From NCBI RefSeq assembly GCF_001905845.1, contig NZ_LIVZ01000003.1, positions 679,721 through 743,720 on the forward strand: a stretch of DNA of 64,000 nt, in the 5' to 3' direction. Within the stretch, counting starts at the first letter, position 1. Each line of letters opens with the position of its first letter. The notes under the pieces are model-generated. The model was not told where the DNA came from, did no database searches, and saw only the letters and a list, made by a program, of their open reading frames with translations. This document shows, in pieces, positions 8,581 through 16,530 of this stretch. The DNA is from Streptomyces sp. TSRI0107 (lineage in GTDB: Bacteria > Actinomycetota > Actinomycetes > Streptomycetales > Streptomycetaceae). The position numbers and the translations under genes are program-made.

Positions 8581-9546
8581 TCAACGCGCCCTTCCCCGCA
8601 GCTTCAGCGGAGTCGCCGGTAGCTCGGGAGCAGGCAGAGGATCCCCGTTGTACCCCCTCACCTCTCCGAATCGTGACCCTTCCGTCCAGTCCCGCCGCGC
8701 CTGCGCGATCTCCTCCTGCGACCGGCCGATCCAGTTCCAGAACATGATCAGTTCCTCCTCGAACGGCTCGCCGCCCAGCAGCATCAGGCCGGCGTCCGAC
8801 TCGGCGCGCAGCGGGAGTTCGGTGCGGCCGCAGCCGAGGTAGAGCATGGAGCCGGGGAGGACGGGGACGCCGTCGACGTGGGCCTCGCCGGACATGGAGA
8901 GGACCGCGTACTCGAAGTCCGGCTCCAGCGGCAGGCGTACGTCCGTGCCGCGGGTGAGGGTGAGGTCGGCGCCGACGATCGGGGTGTACGCGGTGCCGGG
9001 CGAGGTCGCGCCGTCGAGGTCGCCGAGGATCAGGGTGGCCGTCAGGCCGGGTGCCGTGACCACCGGAAGGTCCGCGTGGTGTTCGAAGTGCGGGTCCGTG
9101 TGGCGGTGGGCGTCCGGGAGGGCGACCCAGAGCTGGGCTCCGTGCAGGAAGCGGGCGTGTGAGCGGGGGCTCTCCTCGGAGTGGCTGATGGCGCGGCCGG
9201 AGGTCATCAGGCCCAGTTCGCGCGGCCGGATCGTCTGCAGGCTGCCGGTCGAGTCGCGGTGCAGGACCTCGCCCTGGTGCAGCCAGCTGACGGTCTGCAG
9301 CCCCATGTGCGGGTGGGGCGGCACCTGCATGCCGGGCTCGTCGGCGATGTCGTCGGGTCCGTAGTGATCGACGAAGCACCACGCGCCGACCATCCGGCGG
9401 CCCAGGTTGGGCAGCAGCCGGCGGACCTCGGTCGACTCGCCGAGCCGGACGCGGCGCGGGCTGAGGAGTTCGCGTACGGGTTCCGCCACCACGAATCCGC
9501 GGCCGCCGCAGACGGCGGGGACGGCTTCCCGATCGAGATTGCTCAT
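8581..9546 (-). CDS. Pirin-family protein
   Basis: A 321-residue bicupin of the pirin family. The first cupin holds VPPHPHMGLQTVSW and a downstream HSEESP segment (about residues 80-150), supplying the metal-binding histidines. A C-terminal pirin domain follows (GEPFEEELIMFWNW). Bacterial pirins are cytoplasmic Fe proteins; some are quercetinases and others act as redox sensors or modulate pyruvate metabolism, so the precise role is open. ATG 9546 gives MSNLDREAV; an upstream in-frame extension would cross the operator region. It is divergent from a MarR regulator, which probably controls it. Confidence 0.85.
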   Translation of the reverse strand: MSNLDREAVPAVCGGRGFVVAEPVRELLSPRRVRLGESTEVRRLLPNLGRRMVGAWCFVDHYGPDDIADEPGMQVPPHPHMGLQTVSWLHQGEVLHRDSTGSLQTIRPRELGLMTSGRAISHSEESPRSHARFLHGAQLWVALPDAHRHTDPHFEHHADLPVVTAPGLTATLILGDLDGATSPGTAYTPIVGADLTLTRGTDVRLPLEPDFEYAVLSMSGEAHVDGVPVLPGSMLYLGCGRTELPLRAESDAGLMLLGGEPFEEELIMFWNWIGRSQEEIAQARRDWTEGSRFGEVRGYNGDPLPAPELPATPLKLRGRAR

Positions 9547-9658
9547 GGCGGACAAACTAGCCCTGCGGGCGTCGTCCCGGCAGTCCCTTGTCCCTCCTGT
9601 CAGCCCCTCGTGCGCGGCCGGGGTGCCCGTGCACCCAGTCCGGCACCCAGTCCAGAAA

Positions 9659-9689
9659 ATAGTAGCCATGACTATAGTCGCCATGTACT
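9659..9689. promoter_or_regulatory. Tandem 15-bp motif in the pirin/MarR divergent promoter
   Basis: ATAGTAGCCATGACT (9659-9673) is followed head to tail by ATAGTCGCCATGTACT (9674-9689), and GACTATAGTC (9670-9679) at their junction is a perfect 10-bp palindrome. The array ends 10 bases before the MarR start and is AT-rich relative to its surroundings. It is the natural binding site for the MarR protein to control both divergent genes. Confidence 0.6.
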
Positions 9690-9698
9690 GTATTCGTC

Positions 9699-10190
9699 AT
9701 GAGTACGGCATCCGAGGGCCCCACGCCCGGTTTCCTGGTCTGGCGGCTGTCCATGAAGTGGCGCGTGGCGGTCGACCGCGCGGTGGCGCCGCTGGGGCTG
9801 ACACACGCGCAGTACTCGCTGGTGGCCTCGCTGCACGGCATGCAGCGCGCCGGCGAGCGCCCCAGTCAGCGCCGGCTGGCCGACCGCACCGGACTGGAAC
9901 CGCTCTACGTCTCGAAGCTGGCGCGCGCCCTGGAGTCCGCCGGACTCATCGAACGCACCCGGGACCCGCGCGACCCGCGTGCCGTGCAACTGGCGCTCAC
10001 CGACGAAGGGCGGGACGTCACCCGCAAGGCGATCGACGTCGTCCAGGGGCTGCTGCGTCAGCTGCTGGAACCCCTCGGCGGCATCGACAGCGCACGCGCC
10101 CGGGAGTTCACCCGCGATCTCACCACCCTGCTCGACGCACCGCTTGATCCATCCACCGACCACGCCGAGAACAAGCAGGAGCAGTCATGA
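9699..10190 (+). CDS. MarR-family transcriptional regulator
   Basis: A 163-residue MarR protein. The HTH lies near residues 55-85 (SQRRLADRTGLEPLYVSKLARALES), followed by the wing TRDPRDPRAVQLALT. It starts at ATG 9699, 10 bases after a tandem palindromic motif, which suggests autoregulation. It faces away from the pirin gene. The next gene starts within its stop codon region (10187, ATGA), so the two are translationally coupled. The ligand is unknown; pirin neighbours suggest an oxidative or phenolic signal, which is inference. Confidence 0.85.
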   Translation: MSTASEGPTPGFLVWRLSMKWRVAVDRAVAPLGLTHAQYSLVASLHGMQRAGERPSQRRLADRTGLEPLYVSKLARALESAGLIERTRDPRDPRAVQLALTDEGRDVTRKAIDVVQGLLRQLLEPLGGIDSARAREFTRDLTTLLDAPLDPSTDHAENKQEQS

Positions 10191-10630
10191 CCACCACCGC
10201 AGCACCCCTCGCCGACAGCCGCTCCCTCGCCCTGGCGCACTACGCCGCCCGCGCGGTCCTGGAAACCGTCCTGGCCAGGCACGACCTCGACTTCCAGGAG
10301 TCGGTGACACTGCGGGCGGTCGCCGTCGCCGACGGCTTGGTCGACCGCGAGACCGTCGTCGGCTACGTCACCGGAAGCCTGAAGGCCGACCCGGCGGACG
10401 CCGAGCGCACCCTGGACGGGCTGGCCGCGAAGGCACTGGTCGAGCCCGAGGGGTCCGCCGTGCGCGTCACGGAGGCCGGTCGCGCGCTGTACGCCACGGT
10501 CTCCGCCGAGACCGGGGAGATCTCCGCCCGGGTCTACGCCGGCATCCCCACGGAGGACCTGGCCGCCGCCGGGCGGGTGCTCAGCCTGATCACGGAGCGG
10601 GCGAACACGGAACTGGCCCGGATGAAGTAG
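10187..10630 (+). CDS. Small winged-helix (MarR-like) protein coupled to the MarR gene
   Basis: A 147-residue protein whose middle (about 45-100) reads as a winged helix. A helix-turn-helix-like SVTLRAVAVADGLVDRETVVGYV is followed by LDGLAAKALVEPEGSAVRVTEAGRALY, a DNA-binding wing pattern. The C-terminus is helical. Its ATG overlaps the stop of the preceding MarR gene by four bases, implying coupled synthesis and possibly a heteromeric regulator. No further function was recognised. It is intact. Confidence 0.65.
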   Translation: MTTTAAPLADSRSLALAHYAARAVLETVLARHDLDFQESVTLRAVAVADGLVDRETVVGYVTGSLKADPADAERTLDGLAAKALVEPEGSAVRVTEAGRALYATVSAETGEISARVYAGIPTEDLAAAGRVLSLITERANTELARMK

Positions 10631-10680
10631 TGGAATGTTTAACCATCTGGCGTGGTTGTAGCGCGCGAAGGAGGTCACCA

Positions 10681-11028
10681 GTGGAGACCACGTACTACGA
10701 CCACGGAACGCAGGCGGAGCGCTGGGAGCGCGCGCGAATGTTCTTCGACGCCAAGGACTACGCCGCCGCCGCGCGCGTCCTGGACGGGCTCGTCGAGGAG
10801 GAGCCGGAGCAGACCGCTCCGCGTCTGCTGCTGGCCCGCGCCTACTACCACTCGGCCCAGCTGCGCCGCGCCGAGGCCGAGCTGCGGGTCATCGTGGAGC
10901 GCGACCCTGTCGAGCACTACGCCCGGCTGATGCTGGGCCGCACCCTCCAGCGCCAGGGGCGTCAGGAGGAGGCCGAGCCGCATCTGCGGATCGCCTCCGC
11001 GCTGGCGGGTGACTTCGACCAGATCTGA
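10681..11028 (+). CDS. Tetratricopeptide repeat protein, small
   Basis: A 115-residue protein, read from GTG 10681, which has AAGGAGG at 10668-10674. It consists of about three TPR units. Examples are ARMFFDAKDYAAAARVLDGL, then APRLLLARAYYHSAQLRRAE, then ARLMLGRTLQRQGRQEEAE. Such short TPR proteins act as adaptors; the partner is unknown. It is conserved in form in streptomycetes, as far as I recall, and resembles TPR proteins annotated only as hypothetical. A strong terminator follows. Confidence 0.75.
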   Translation: METTYYDHGTQAERWERARMFFDAKDYAAAARVLDGLVEEEPEQTAPRLLLARAYYHSAQLRRAEAELRVIVERDPVEHYARLMLGRTLQRQGRQEEAEPHLRIASALAGDFDQI

Positions 11029-11049
11029 GCACCCCCGAAGTTGCGCGTA

Positions 11050-11082
11050 CGGGCCCGGCTCCCCCCTGCGGAGCCGGGCCCG
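11050..11082. terminator. Terminator hairpin between convergent TPR and PepSY genes
   Basis: CGGGCCCGGCTC (11050-11061) pairs perfectly with GAGCCGGGCCCG (11071-11082) around a 9-base loop. It sits between two converging genes and can serve both. Confidence 0.75.
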
Positions 11083-11107
11083 TCCTTCTCACTGGGGTAC
11101 CGCGCGG

Positions 11108-12508
11108 CTACTTCGCCGCGTACGTCCGCCGTCCCCGCCGGTGCGCCACCTCCCCCAGGACGATGTCCACGGCCAGGAACGCGGCCAGCGGGATGCCGAG
11201 GAGCGGGACGAAGTAGCCGACGACGGCGACGACGGCCAGCAGCGGGACGAGGATCTGCGGGGGCACCTGCGCCCAGGCGCCGCGCGGGATGGGGCGGCCG
11301 AAGGCGGAGCCGCGGCCGCGCTGCCACCACATGCGGTAACCCCACAGGATCAGGACGATCAGGGACAGCGCGAGCAGCATCAGGGCGATCTGGTTGACCA
11401 GTCCGAACAGGGAGCCGGAGTGCAGGTCGATCCCCCAGCGGGTCAGCTTGGCCAGGACCGGATAGTCGGCGAAGCGCAGCACGTCCAGGACCTCCCCGGT
11501 GGCCGGGTCGATCGCCACGGAGTCCTGCTTCGTGGGCCAGCCGCGCTGCACCTGCTTGACGACGTACGCGGACGAGGCGTCGGCGGGCGGCTGGATCTCC
11601 ACGGGGTCGGTCAGCCCCTTGGAACGCGCAGCGGCGAGCACCTTGTCGAGCCCGACGCCGGCCGCGGCCGGGTCGGTGCCGGAGGAGGCCGCGCCGCCGT
11701 GCTCACCGTGGTCGCCGCCGGCCGCCGCCGAGACGGACGGGGTGGCGCCGCCGAGCGAGGTGCGCAGTTCGTCGATGTTGGCCCCGGCGTACGCCGACCA
11801 GGTCAGGCCGGTCGCGGAGAGGAAGATGAAGCCGGCCGCGGCCCAGGCGCCGACGGTGCCGTGCAGTCCGAGGGTGCGGCGGCGCCCGCTGGTGCCGCGC
11901 AGCTTGCGCTGGGTGCGGCGGCGGGAGAACCAGAGTGCCAGGCCGCCGGCCGCGATCACCCACAGCCAGCTCGCGGCCAGTTCGCTGTAGAGGCGGCCGG
12001 TCTCGCCGAGGTGCAGATCGCGGTGGAGTTCGTCGATCCACGTGCGCAGCGGGAGCGCGCCGGTCGAGCCGTACTGTTCGAGCGCGCCCTCCACCTTCGC
12101 GGTGTACGGGTCGACGAAGACGGCCAGCGTGTGGTCGGGGTCGACGCCGGGGACGTCGGAGAGCAGCACCCTGGTGGTGGCGTCGTCCTCCAGGGAGGGC
12201 CGTACGGCGGTGACCGTGCCCTCGGGGTGGGCCTCGCGGGCGGCGGCGACCTGCTCGGAGATCGGCAGCTTGGCGTCGCCGACGGGGACGGTCAGCTCGT
12301 CGGCGTACACGATCTTCTCGGCCTGGAAGGACCCGGCGTACAGCAGCCCGGTGACGGCGGCGACGAGCAGGAACGGGGCGACGAGCAGGCCGGCGTAGAA
12401 GTGCAGGCGCAGGATCAGCGGGCGCAGCGGCGCCCAGCCTCTGGACGGCGCGGCCGGCGGGGCCGACCGGGACGCCTCGTCCTTGGGGGGCGAGGGAGCG
12501 GTGGTCAT
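11108..12508 (-). CDS. PepSY domain membrane protein (iron-uptake/diheme-associated type)
   Basis: A 466-residue membrane protein. A Pro-rich N-terminus is followed by a first transmembrane helix (about 35-60, LRLHFYAGLLVAPFLLVAAVTGLLY). Extracellular PepSY-containing loops come next, including a His/Gly-rich patch GGDHGEHGG. Further helices occupy the middle and the C-terminal third. The family (PF03929 type) is frequently linked to siderophore or copper handling and to ferric reduction; no such genes are adjacent here. It is transcribed divergently from peptide deformylase with about 130 bases between. Function is not fixed by sequence. Confidence 0.8.
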   Translation of the reverse strand: MTTAPSPPKDEASRSAPPAAPSRGWAPLRPLILRLHFYAGLLVAPFLLVAAVTGLLYAGSFQAEKIVYADELTVPVGDAKLPISEQVAAAREAHPEGTVTAVRPSLEDDATTRVLLSDVPGVDPDHTLAVFVDPYTAKVEGALEQYGSTGALPLRTWIDELHRDLHLGETGRLYSELAASWLWVIAAGGLALWFSRRRTQRKLRGTSGRRRTLGLHGTVGAWAAAGFIFLSATGLTWSAYAGANIDELRTSLGGATPSVSAAAGGDHGEHGGAASSGTDPAAAGVGLDKVLAAARSKGLTDPVEIQPPADASSAYVVKQVQRGWPTKQDSVAIDPATGEVLDVLRFADYPVLAKLTRWGIDLHSGSLFGLVNQIALMLLALSLIVLILWGYRMWWQRGRGSAFGRPIPRGAWAQVPPQILVPLLAVVAVVGYFVPLLGIPLAAFLAVDIVLGEVAHRRGRRTYAAK

Positions 12509-12636
12509 CGGTGGTGTTCTCCGAAGGGTGGTGTTTCGGCCGTGGTGGTCCAGTAGTCGGTGGGCGACGGCCTCGAGTTCCCCGGCAGTCGAGTGACCTG
12601 GGTCACAGTGTCGGTGGGGCGTGGCATGCTGGCGGG

Positions 12637-13284
12637 ATGTCTACTCCCGCTCATCGCCCGCCGCTTGCCGAGCAGGTCGAGGAACTTCTGGCCACGGACG
12701 GCCCGTTGCCCATCGTCGCGGCCGGGGATCCGGTGCTGCGCCGGCCGGCCGAGCCGTTCGACGGGCAGCTGGATCCCGCGCTGCTGGCCCGTTTCGTGGC
12801 GGCGTTGCGCCGCACCATGCACGCGGCGCCGGGTGTCGGGCTCGCCGCGCCGCAGGTCGGGGTGGCGCTGCGGATCGCGGTCGTCGAGGATCCGGCGCCG
12901 GTGCCGGAGGAGGTGCGGCGGGCGCGGGAGCGGACGCCGCAGCCGTTCCGGGTGCTGGTGAACCCCGGGTACGAGCCGGTCGGCGAGGCGCGGGCCGCGT
13001 TCTTCGAGGGCTGTCTGAGCGTGCCAGGCTGGCAGGCGGTGGTGGCGCGGCCCGCGCGGGTGCGGCTGACGGGTTCCGACGAGCACGGCCGCGCGGTGGA
13101 CGAGGTGTTCTCGGGCTGGCCCGCGCGGATCGTGCAGCACGAGACCGACCACCTCGACGGCGTGCTCTACGTCGACCGCGCCGAGCCGCGCTCCCTGGCG
13201 TCGAACCAGGCGGTGGTCGAGCGCTGGAACCAGCCGACGCCCGAGGAGGCCGCGCGGGCGCTGGGATTCCGCTTGCCGAAGTAA
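12637..13284 (+). CDS. def: Peptide deformylase
   Basis: A 215-residue deformylase with all three motifs: GVGLAAPQVG (66-75), EGCLS (124-128) and HETDH (168-172). The cysteine and two histidines bind the catalytic metal. It removes the formyl group from nascent proteins in the cytoplasm. It is longer at the N-terminus than the minimal enzyme, as in other actinobacterial paralogues. Streptomycetes usually carry several def genes, so this may be an accessory copy; it is not next to fmt. ATG 12637 was chosen because upstream codons are in a poorly coding Gly/Trp-rich stretch. Confidence 0.92.
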   Translation: MSTPAHRPPLAEQVEELLATDGPLPIVAAGDPVLRRPAEPFDGQLDPALLARFVAALRRTMHAAPGVGLAAPQVGVALRIAVVEDPAPVPEEVRRARERTPQPFRVLVNPGYEPVGEARAAFFEGCLSVPGWQAVVARPARVRLTGSDEHGRAVDEVFSGWPARIVQHETDHLDGVLYVDRAEPRSLASNQAVVERWNQPTPEEAARALGFRLPK

Positions 13285-13316
13285 GTCCCCGGTCGTAGAA
13301 GCCAGATGACGGCTGA

Positions 13317-14750
13317 TCAGCTGTCCCGGTACGCCTCCAGCAGGCGCAGCCACACCTCGCTGACCGTCGGATACGACGGGACCGCGTGCCACAGCCGGCT
13401 GACCGGGACCTGGCCGGCGACGGCGATCGTGGCCGAGTGGATCAGTTCGCCGACGCCGGGGCCGACGAAGGTGACCCCGCGCAGGATCTCGTCCTCCACG
13501 TCGACGACCATGCGGGCCCGGCCGCGGTAGCCGTCGGCGTACAGTCCGGCTCCGGCGACCGAGGAGAGGTCGACGTCGACCGCGCGGACGCGGTGTCCGG
13601 CCTGTTCCGCCTCGGCGAGGGAGAGCCCGACGGCGGCGGCCTCCGGGTCGGTGAAGACGACCTGGGGGACGGCGGCGTGGTCAGCGGTGGCGGCGTGCGC
13701 GCCCCACGCGTCGGATTCCAGCGGGGAGGCTCCGGAGGCGCGCGCGGCGATGGCGGCGCCCGCGATCCGGGCCTGGTACTTGCCCTGGTGGGTGAGGAGC
13801 GCGCGGTGGTTGACGTCGCCGACGGCGTACAGCCAGTCCGTGCCGGTGACGCGCAGGCTGTCGTCGACGGGCAGCCAGGAGCCGGGCTCCAGGCCGACCG
13901 TGTCGAGGCCGAGGTCGTCGGTGCGCGGGGCGCGGCCGGTGGCGAACAGGATCTCGTCGGCCTCGATCCGGTCGCCGCCGTCGGTCACCGCCACCACGGT
14001 GCCGTTCTCGCGGCTCACCGACTCCACCGAGGTGCCGGTGCGCACGTCGGTGCCGGCCTCGGCCAGCGCCTCGGCGACCAGTTCCCCGGCGAACGGCTCC
14101 ATGCGGGAGAGCAGGCCCTTGCCGCGCACCAGCATGGTCACCCGGGAGCCGAGGGCCTGCCAGGCGGTGGCCATCTCGGTGGCGACCACGCCGCCGCCCA
14201 CCACGATCAGCCGTCCGGGAACGGCCTTCGCGCTGGTGGCCTCGCGGCTGGTCCAGGGCCGTACGTCGGCGAGCCCGGGGAGTCCGGGCAGCTGGGCGCG
14301 GCTGCCGGTGCAGACGGCGACGGCGTGCCGGGCGGTCAGGGTGTGCCGGGTGCCGTCGGGTCCGGTGACCGTCACCGTGCGGGGTCCGGCGAGCCGGCCG
14401 TGGCCGCGGTAGAGGTCGGCGCCGATGCCGTCCAGCCAGCCGACCTGGCCGTCGTCCTGCCAGTGGGAGGTGTAGTAGTCGCGGTGGGCGAGGACCGCGG
14501 GCGCGTCGAGGGGGCCCTGCACCAGCTGGCGCAGACCGGGGACGCGGCGGGCGTCCGCGCGGGCGATGACCGGCCGCAGCAGGGCCTTGCTGGGCATGCA
14601 CGCCCAGTAGGAACACTCGCCGCCGACCAGCTCGCTCTCCACGACCGCGGTGGTGAGGCCGGCCGCGCGGGTGCGGTCGGCGACGTTCTCCCCCACGGGC
14701 CCGGCACCGAGGACCACGACGTCGTACGCGATGGAATCCGTTTCCGTCAT
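13317..14750 (-). CDS. NAD(P)/FAD-dependent disulfide oxidoreductase
   Basis: A 477-residue pyridine nucleotide-disulfide oxidoreductase. The FAD-binding GAGPVG is at residues 15-20, and the redox-active C46-x4-C51 lies in GGECSYWACMPSK. A second Rossmann fold for NAD(P) is near 175-205 (IVVGGGVVATEMATAWQALG), followed by a dimerisation domain. It resembles mercuric reductase and dihydrolipoamide dehydrogenase, but without E3-specific neighbours. The C-terminal HxxxxE-type region reads LWHAVPSYPTVSEVW, as in active dimers. It diverges from the thioredoxin gene, so both may serve thiol-disulfide exchange. The exact substrate is not clear. Confidence 0.85.
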   Translation of the reverse strand: MTETDSIAYDVVVLGAGPVGENVADRTRAAGLTTAVVESELVGGECSYWACMPSKALLRPVIARADARRVPGLRQLVQGPLDAPAVLAHRDYYTSHWQDDGQVGWLDGIGADLYRGHGRLAGPRTVTVTGPDGTRHTLTARHAVAVCTGSRAQLPGLPGLADVRPWTSREATSAKAVPGRLIVVGGGVVATEMATAWQALGSRVTMLVRGKGLLSRMEPFAGELVAEALAEAGTDVRTGTSVESVSRENGTVVAVTDGGDRIEADEILFATGRAPRTDDLGLDTVGLEPGSWLPVDDSLRVTGTDWLYAVGDVNHRALLTHQGKYQARIAGAAIAARASGASPLESDAWGAHAATADHAAVPQVVFTDPEAAAVGLSLAEAEQAGHRVRAVDVDLSSVAGAGLYADGYRGRARMVVDVEDEILRGVTFVGPGVGELIHSATIAVAGQVPVSRLWHAVPSYPTVSEVWLRLLEAYRDS

Positions 14751-14822
14751 GGGGTCAGTCTGGTGGCTGGTGTGCGGCGGGGCCACAGGGGTACGCGCGC
14801 GGATACGTGACTGTGCGCGCAC

Positions 14823-14848
14823 GGAATACCTGTCTGTCCGGCGGTGTT
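14823..14848 (+). promoter_or_regulatory. Candidate sigma-R promoter of the thioredoxin gene
   Basis: GGAAT (14823-14827), exactly 18 bases, then GTT (14846-14848), matching the known Streptomyces sigma-R consensus GGAAT-N18/19-GTT. It points at the thioredoxin gene 60 bases away. Sigma-R controls the disulfide-stress response, so a thioredoxin is an expected target. Confidence 0.75.
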
Positions 14849-14907
14849 GTGCGAACGGCTCGCCCCTGCACCAGGATCGCCCCCCATACCAGGAAGAGGG
14901 ATACGCC

Positions 14908-15294
14908 ATGAGCGGCACTGTGGAGCTGACCAAGGACAACTTCGACCAGACGGTCACGGACAACGAGTTCGTCCTGATCGACTTCTGGGCGGCCTGGTGC
15001 GGTCCGTGCCGGCAGTTCGCGCCGGTCTACGAGAAGGCGGCTCAGGAGAACCCGGACCTGGTGTTCGGCAAGGTGGACACCGAGGCGCAGCCGGAGCTGG
15101 CCGCGGCCTTCGGCATCCAGTCGATTCCCACGCTGATGATCGTCCGCGACCAGGTGGCCGTGTTCGCCCAGCCCGGCGCGCTGCCCGAGGCGGCCCTGGC
15201 GGATGTCATCGGGCAGGCCCGCAAGCTCGACATGGACGCGGTCCGCAAGGCGGTCGCCGAGCAGCAGGCCCGGTCGGAGCAGGACGGGCAGTGA
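14908..15294 (+). CDS. Thioredoxin
   Basis: A 128-residue thioredoxin with the WCGPC active site (C31, C34), the cis-proline segment SIPTLMI near 76, and a C-terminal extension (LDMDAVRKAVAEQQARSEQDGQ) longer than the typical 105-110 residue protein. It reduces protein disulfides in the cytoplasm. ATG 14908 has GGAAGAGGG as ribosome site. A sigma-R type promoter lies upstream. I recall the S. coelicolor counterpart (trxC) as a sigma-R target, which agrees. It is divergent from a disulfide oxidoreductase that could be functionally linked. Confidence 0.93.
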   Translation: MSGTVELTKDNFDQTVTDNEFVLIDFWAAWCGPCRQFAPVYEKAAQENPDLVFGKVDTEAQPELAAAFGIQSIPTLMIVRDQVAVFAQPGALPEAALADVIGQARKLDMDAVRKAVAEQQARSEQDGQ

Positions 15295-15324
15295 CGCCCC
15301 GCCCTGCGCCCGGCTCTTCTCAAC

Positions 15325-15360
15325 CGATCCCGATCCCGGTCCCGGTCCCGGTCCCGATCG
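15325..15360. repeat. Six tandem hexamers CGRTCC
   Basis: The hexamers CGATCC, CGATCC, CGGTCC, CGGTCC, CGGTCC and CGATCG run without a gap between the thioredoxin stop and the converging lacI-type gene. This is a small simple repeat, not a clean terminator hairpin. Confidence 0.5.
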
Positions 15361-15387
15361 CGTTTCCGATATCGATGTGACGCCTGA

Positions 15388-16413
15388 TCAGCTGGAGTCG
15401 CGGTGCACCACCGCGGCTCCCAGCACCTCCCGGCTCTCCAGTTCCGCACCCGGGTCGCGTACCGCGCGGTCGACCAGTTCCGCGAGGTCGCGGCCCGAGG
15501 GCAGTTCGATGTGGACGGTGCTGAGCCGGGGCCGCAGCAACCGCCCGATCATCAGGTCGTCGGCGCCGATCACGGCCGTGTCGTCCGGGAGCGCGACACC
15601 CTCGTCCTGAAGCGCGCGCATGAGCAGCATGGCGTACTCGTCGTTGTACGCGAACACCCCGTCGAGGCCGAGGTCCCGCCAGCGTGCGGCGAGCCGGGCC
15701 GCGGCCTCCTCCTCGTAGGCGAGGGGCAGCTCGGTCACGGTCGCGTCGGTGCCGCGAACGGACTGGCGTACGCCGTCGAGCCGGGGCCGGGAGAAGACCT
15801 CCAGGCCGGATTCCCCGGGGACGACGACCCCGATCCGGCGCCGGCCGCGCGCGTACAGATGGGCGCCGGCCGCCCGGCCGACCGCCGCGTGGTCCATGAG
15901 CAGGGCGTGGGCGCCCTCGACGGCCTCCGCCCCCAGCGTCACCACGGCGCGGGCGCCGGAGCGCTTGAGCAGGTCCACGCCCTGGGCGCCCAGCTCGGAG
16001 CCCGGTACGAGGACGGCGACCGGCCGCAGCTCGGCCCAGGCGCGGGCGGCCTCGTCACCCGTCAGGCCGAGGCTGCCGTACTGCACGACCGTGTAGTCGA
16101 GGCGGCCGAGGGCCCACTGCAGTTCGTTGACGAACTGGCTGTAGAGCGGTCCGACCGGGAAGGCCGGTGCGGGCATCAGGACCATCCGGCTGTGCCCGGC
16201 CCGCAGGCTGCGCGCCGCCGCGTGCGGTACGTACCCGAGTTCCTTCGCGGCCGCGTGCACCCGCCGCCGGGTGGGCTCGCTGATCCGTACGGCGCTGGTG
16301 TTGTTCAGGACATAGGAGACGGTCGCCCGGGAGACGCCGGCCAGCCGGGCCACATCGGCGCTCGTGGGCGCGGGGCGCCGCACGGGCGCGGGCGTTTTCG
16401 GTATCTGCACCAT
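15388..16413 (-). CDS. LacI-family transcriptional regulator
   Basis: A 341-residue LacI/GalR protein. The HTH is at about residues 18-40 (SADVARLAGVSRATVSYVLN), the hinge helix around 60-75, and a periplasmic-binding-type sugar domain follows to the end. The start ATG 16413 gives a 12-residue leader before the HTH; an in-frame upstream extension is Ala/Gly-rich and passes through a hairpin. Such proteins repress sugar or carbon-use genes. No sugar operon is adjacent, so its targets lie elsewhere or it is autoregulatory. It converges on thioredoxin. Confidence 0.85.
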   Translation of the reverse strand: MVQIPKTPAPVRRPAPTSADVARLAGVSRATVSYVLNNTSAVRISEPTRRRVHAAAKELGYVPHAAARSLRAGHSRMVLMPAPAFPVGPLYSQFVNELQWALGRLDYTVVQYGSLGLTGDEAARAWAELRPVAVLVPGSELGAQGVDLLKRSGARAVVTLGAEAVEGAHALLMDHAAVGRAAGAHLYARGRRRIGVVVPGESGLEVFSRPRLDGVRQSVRGTDATVTELPLAYEEEAAARLAARWRDLGLDGVFAYNDEYAMLLMRALQDEGVALPDDTAVIGADDLMIGRLLRPRLSTVHIELPSGRDLAELVDRAVRDPGAELESREVLGAAVVHRDSS

Positions 16414-16443
16414 GACGACGGCATCTTGGCAGAAGCCCGGCGC

Positions 16444-16492
16444 GGCGGGAGCGGCACCCCCGCGGGGGTGCCGCGGGGGTGCCGCTCCCGCC
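16444..16492. terminator. Long perfect hairpin downstream of tetR
   Basis: A 22-bp perfect inverted repeat, with left arm 16444-16465 and right arm 16471-16492, separated by GGGTG. It lies between the end of the TetR gene and the start of the LacI gene on the same strand, so it most likely terminates tetR transcription and insulates lacI. There is no T-run, as is usual in Streptomyces. Confidence 0.7.
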
Positions 16493-16530
16493 GAGCACGC
16501 CCCGCGCACGCCCCGCGCTTCGTGCGTGCG

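Noticed and set aside
11009..12556. A 515-codon frame opposite the PepSY gene
   Set aside because: Composition is repetitive Gly/Arg/Val/Gln, with no domain; the minus-strand PepSY protein has helices and family features.
16444..16492. 22-bp perfect inverted repeat considered as a mobile-element end or attenuator
   Set aside because: No target duplication or second copy; its position after tetR is fully explained by termination.
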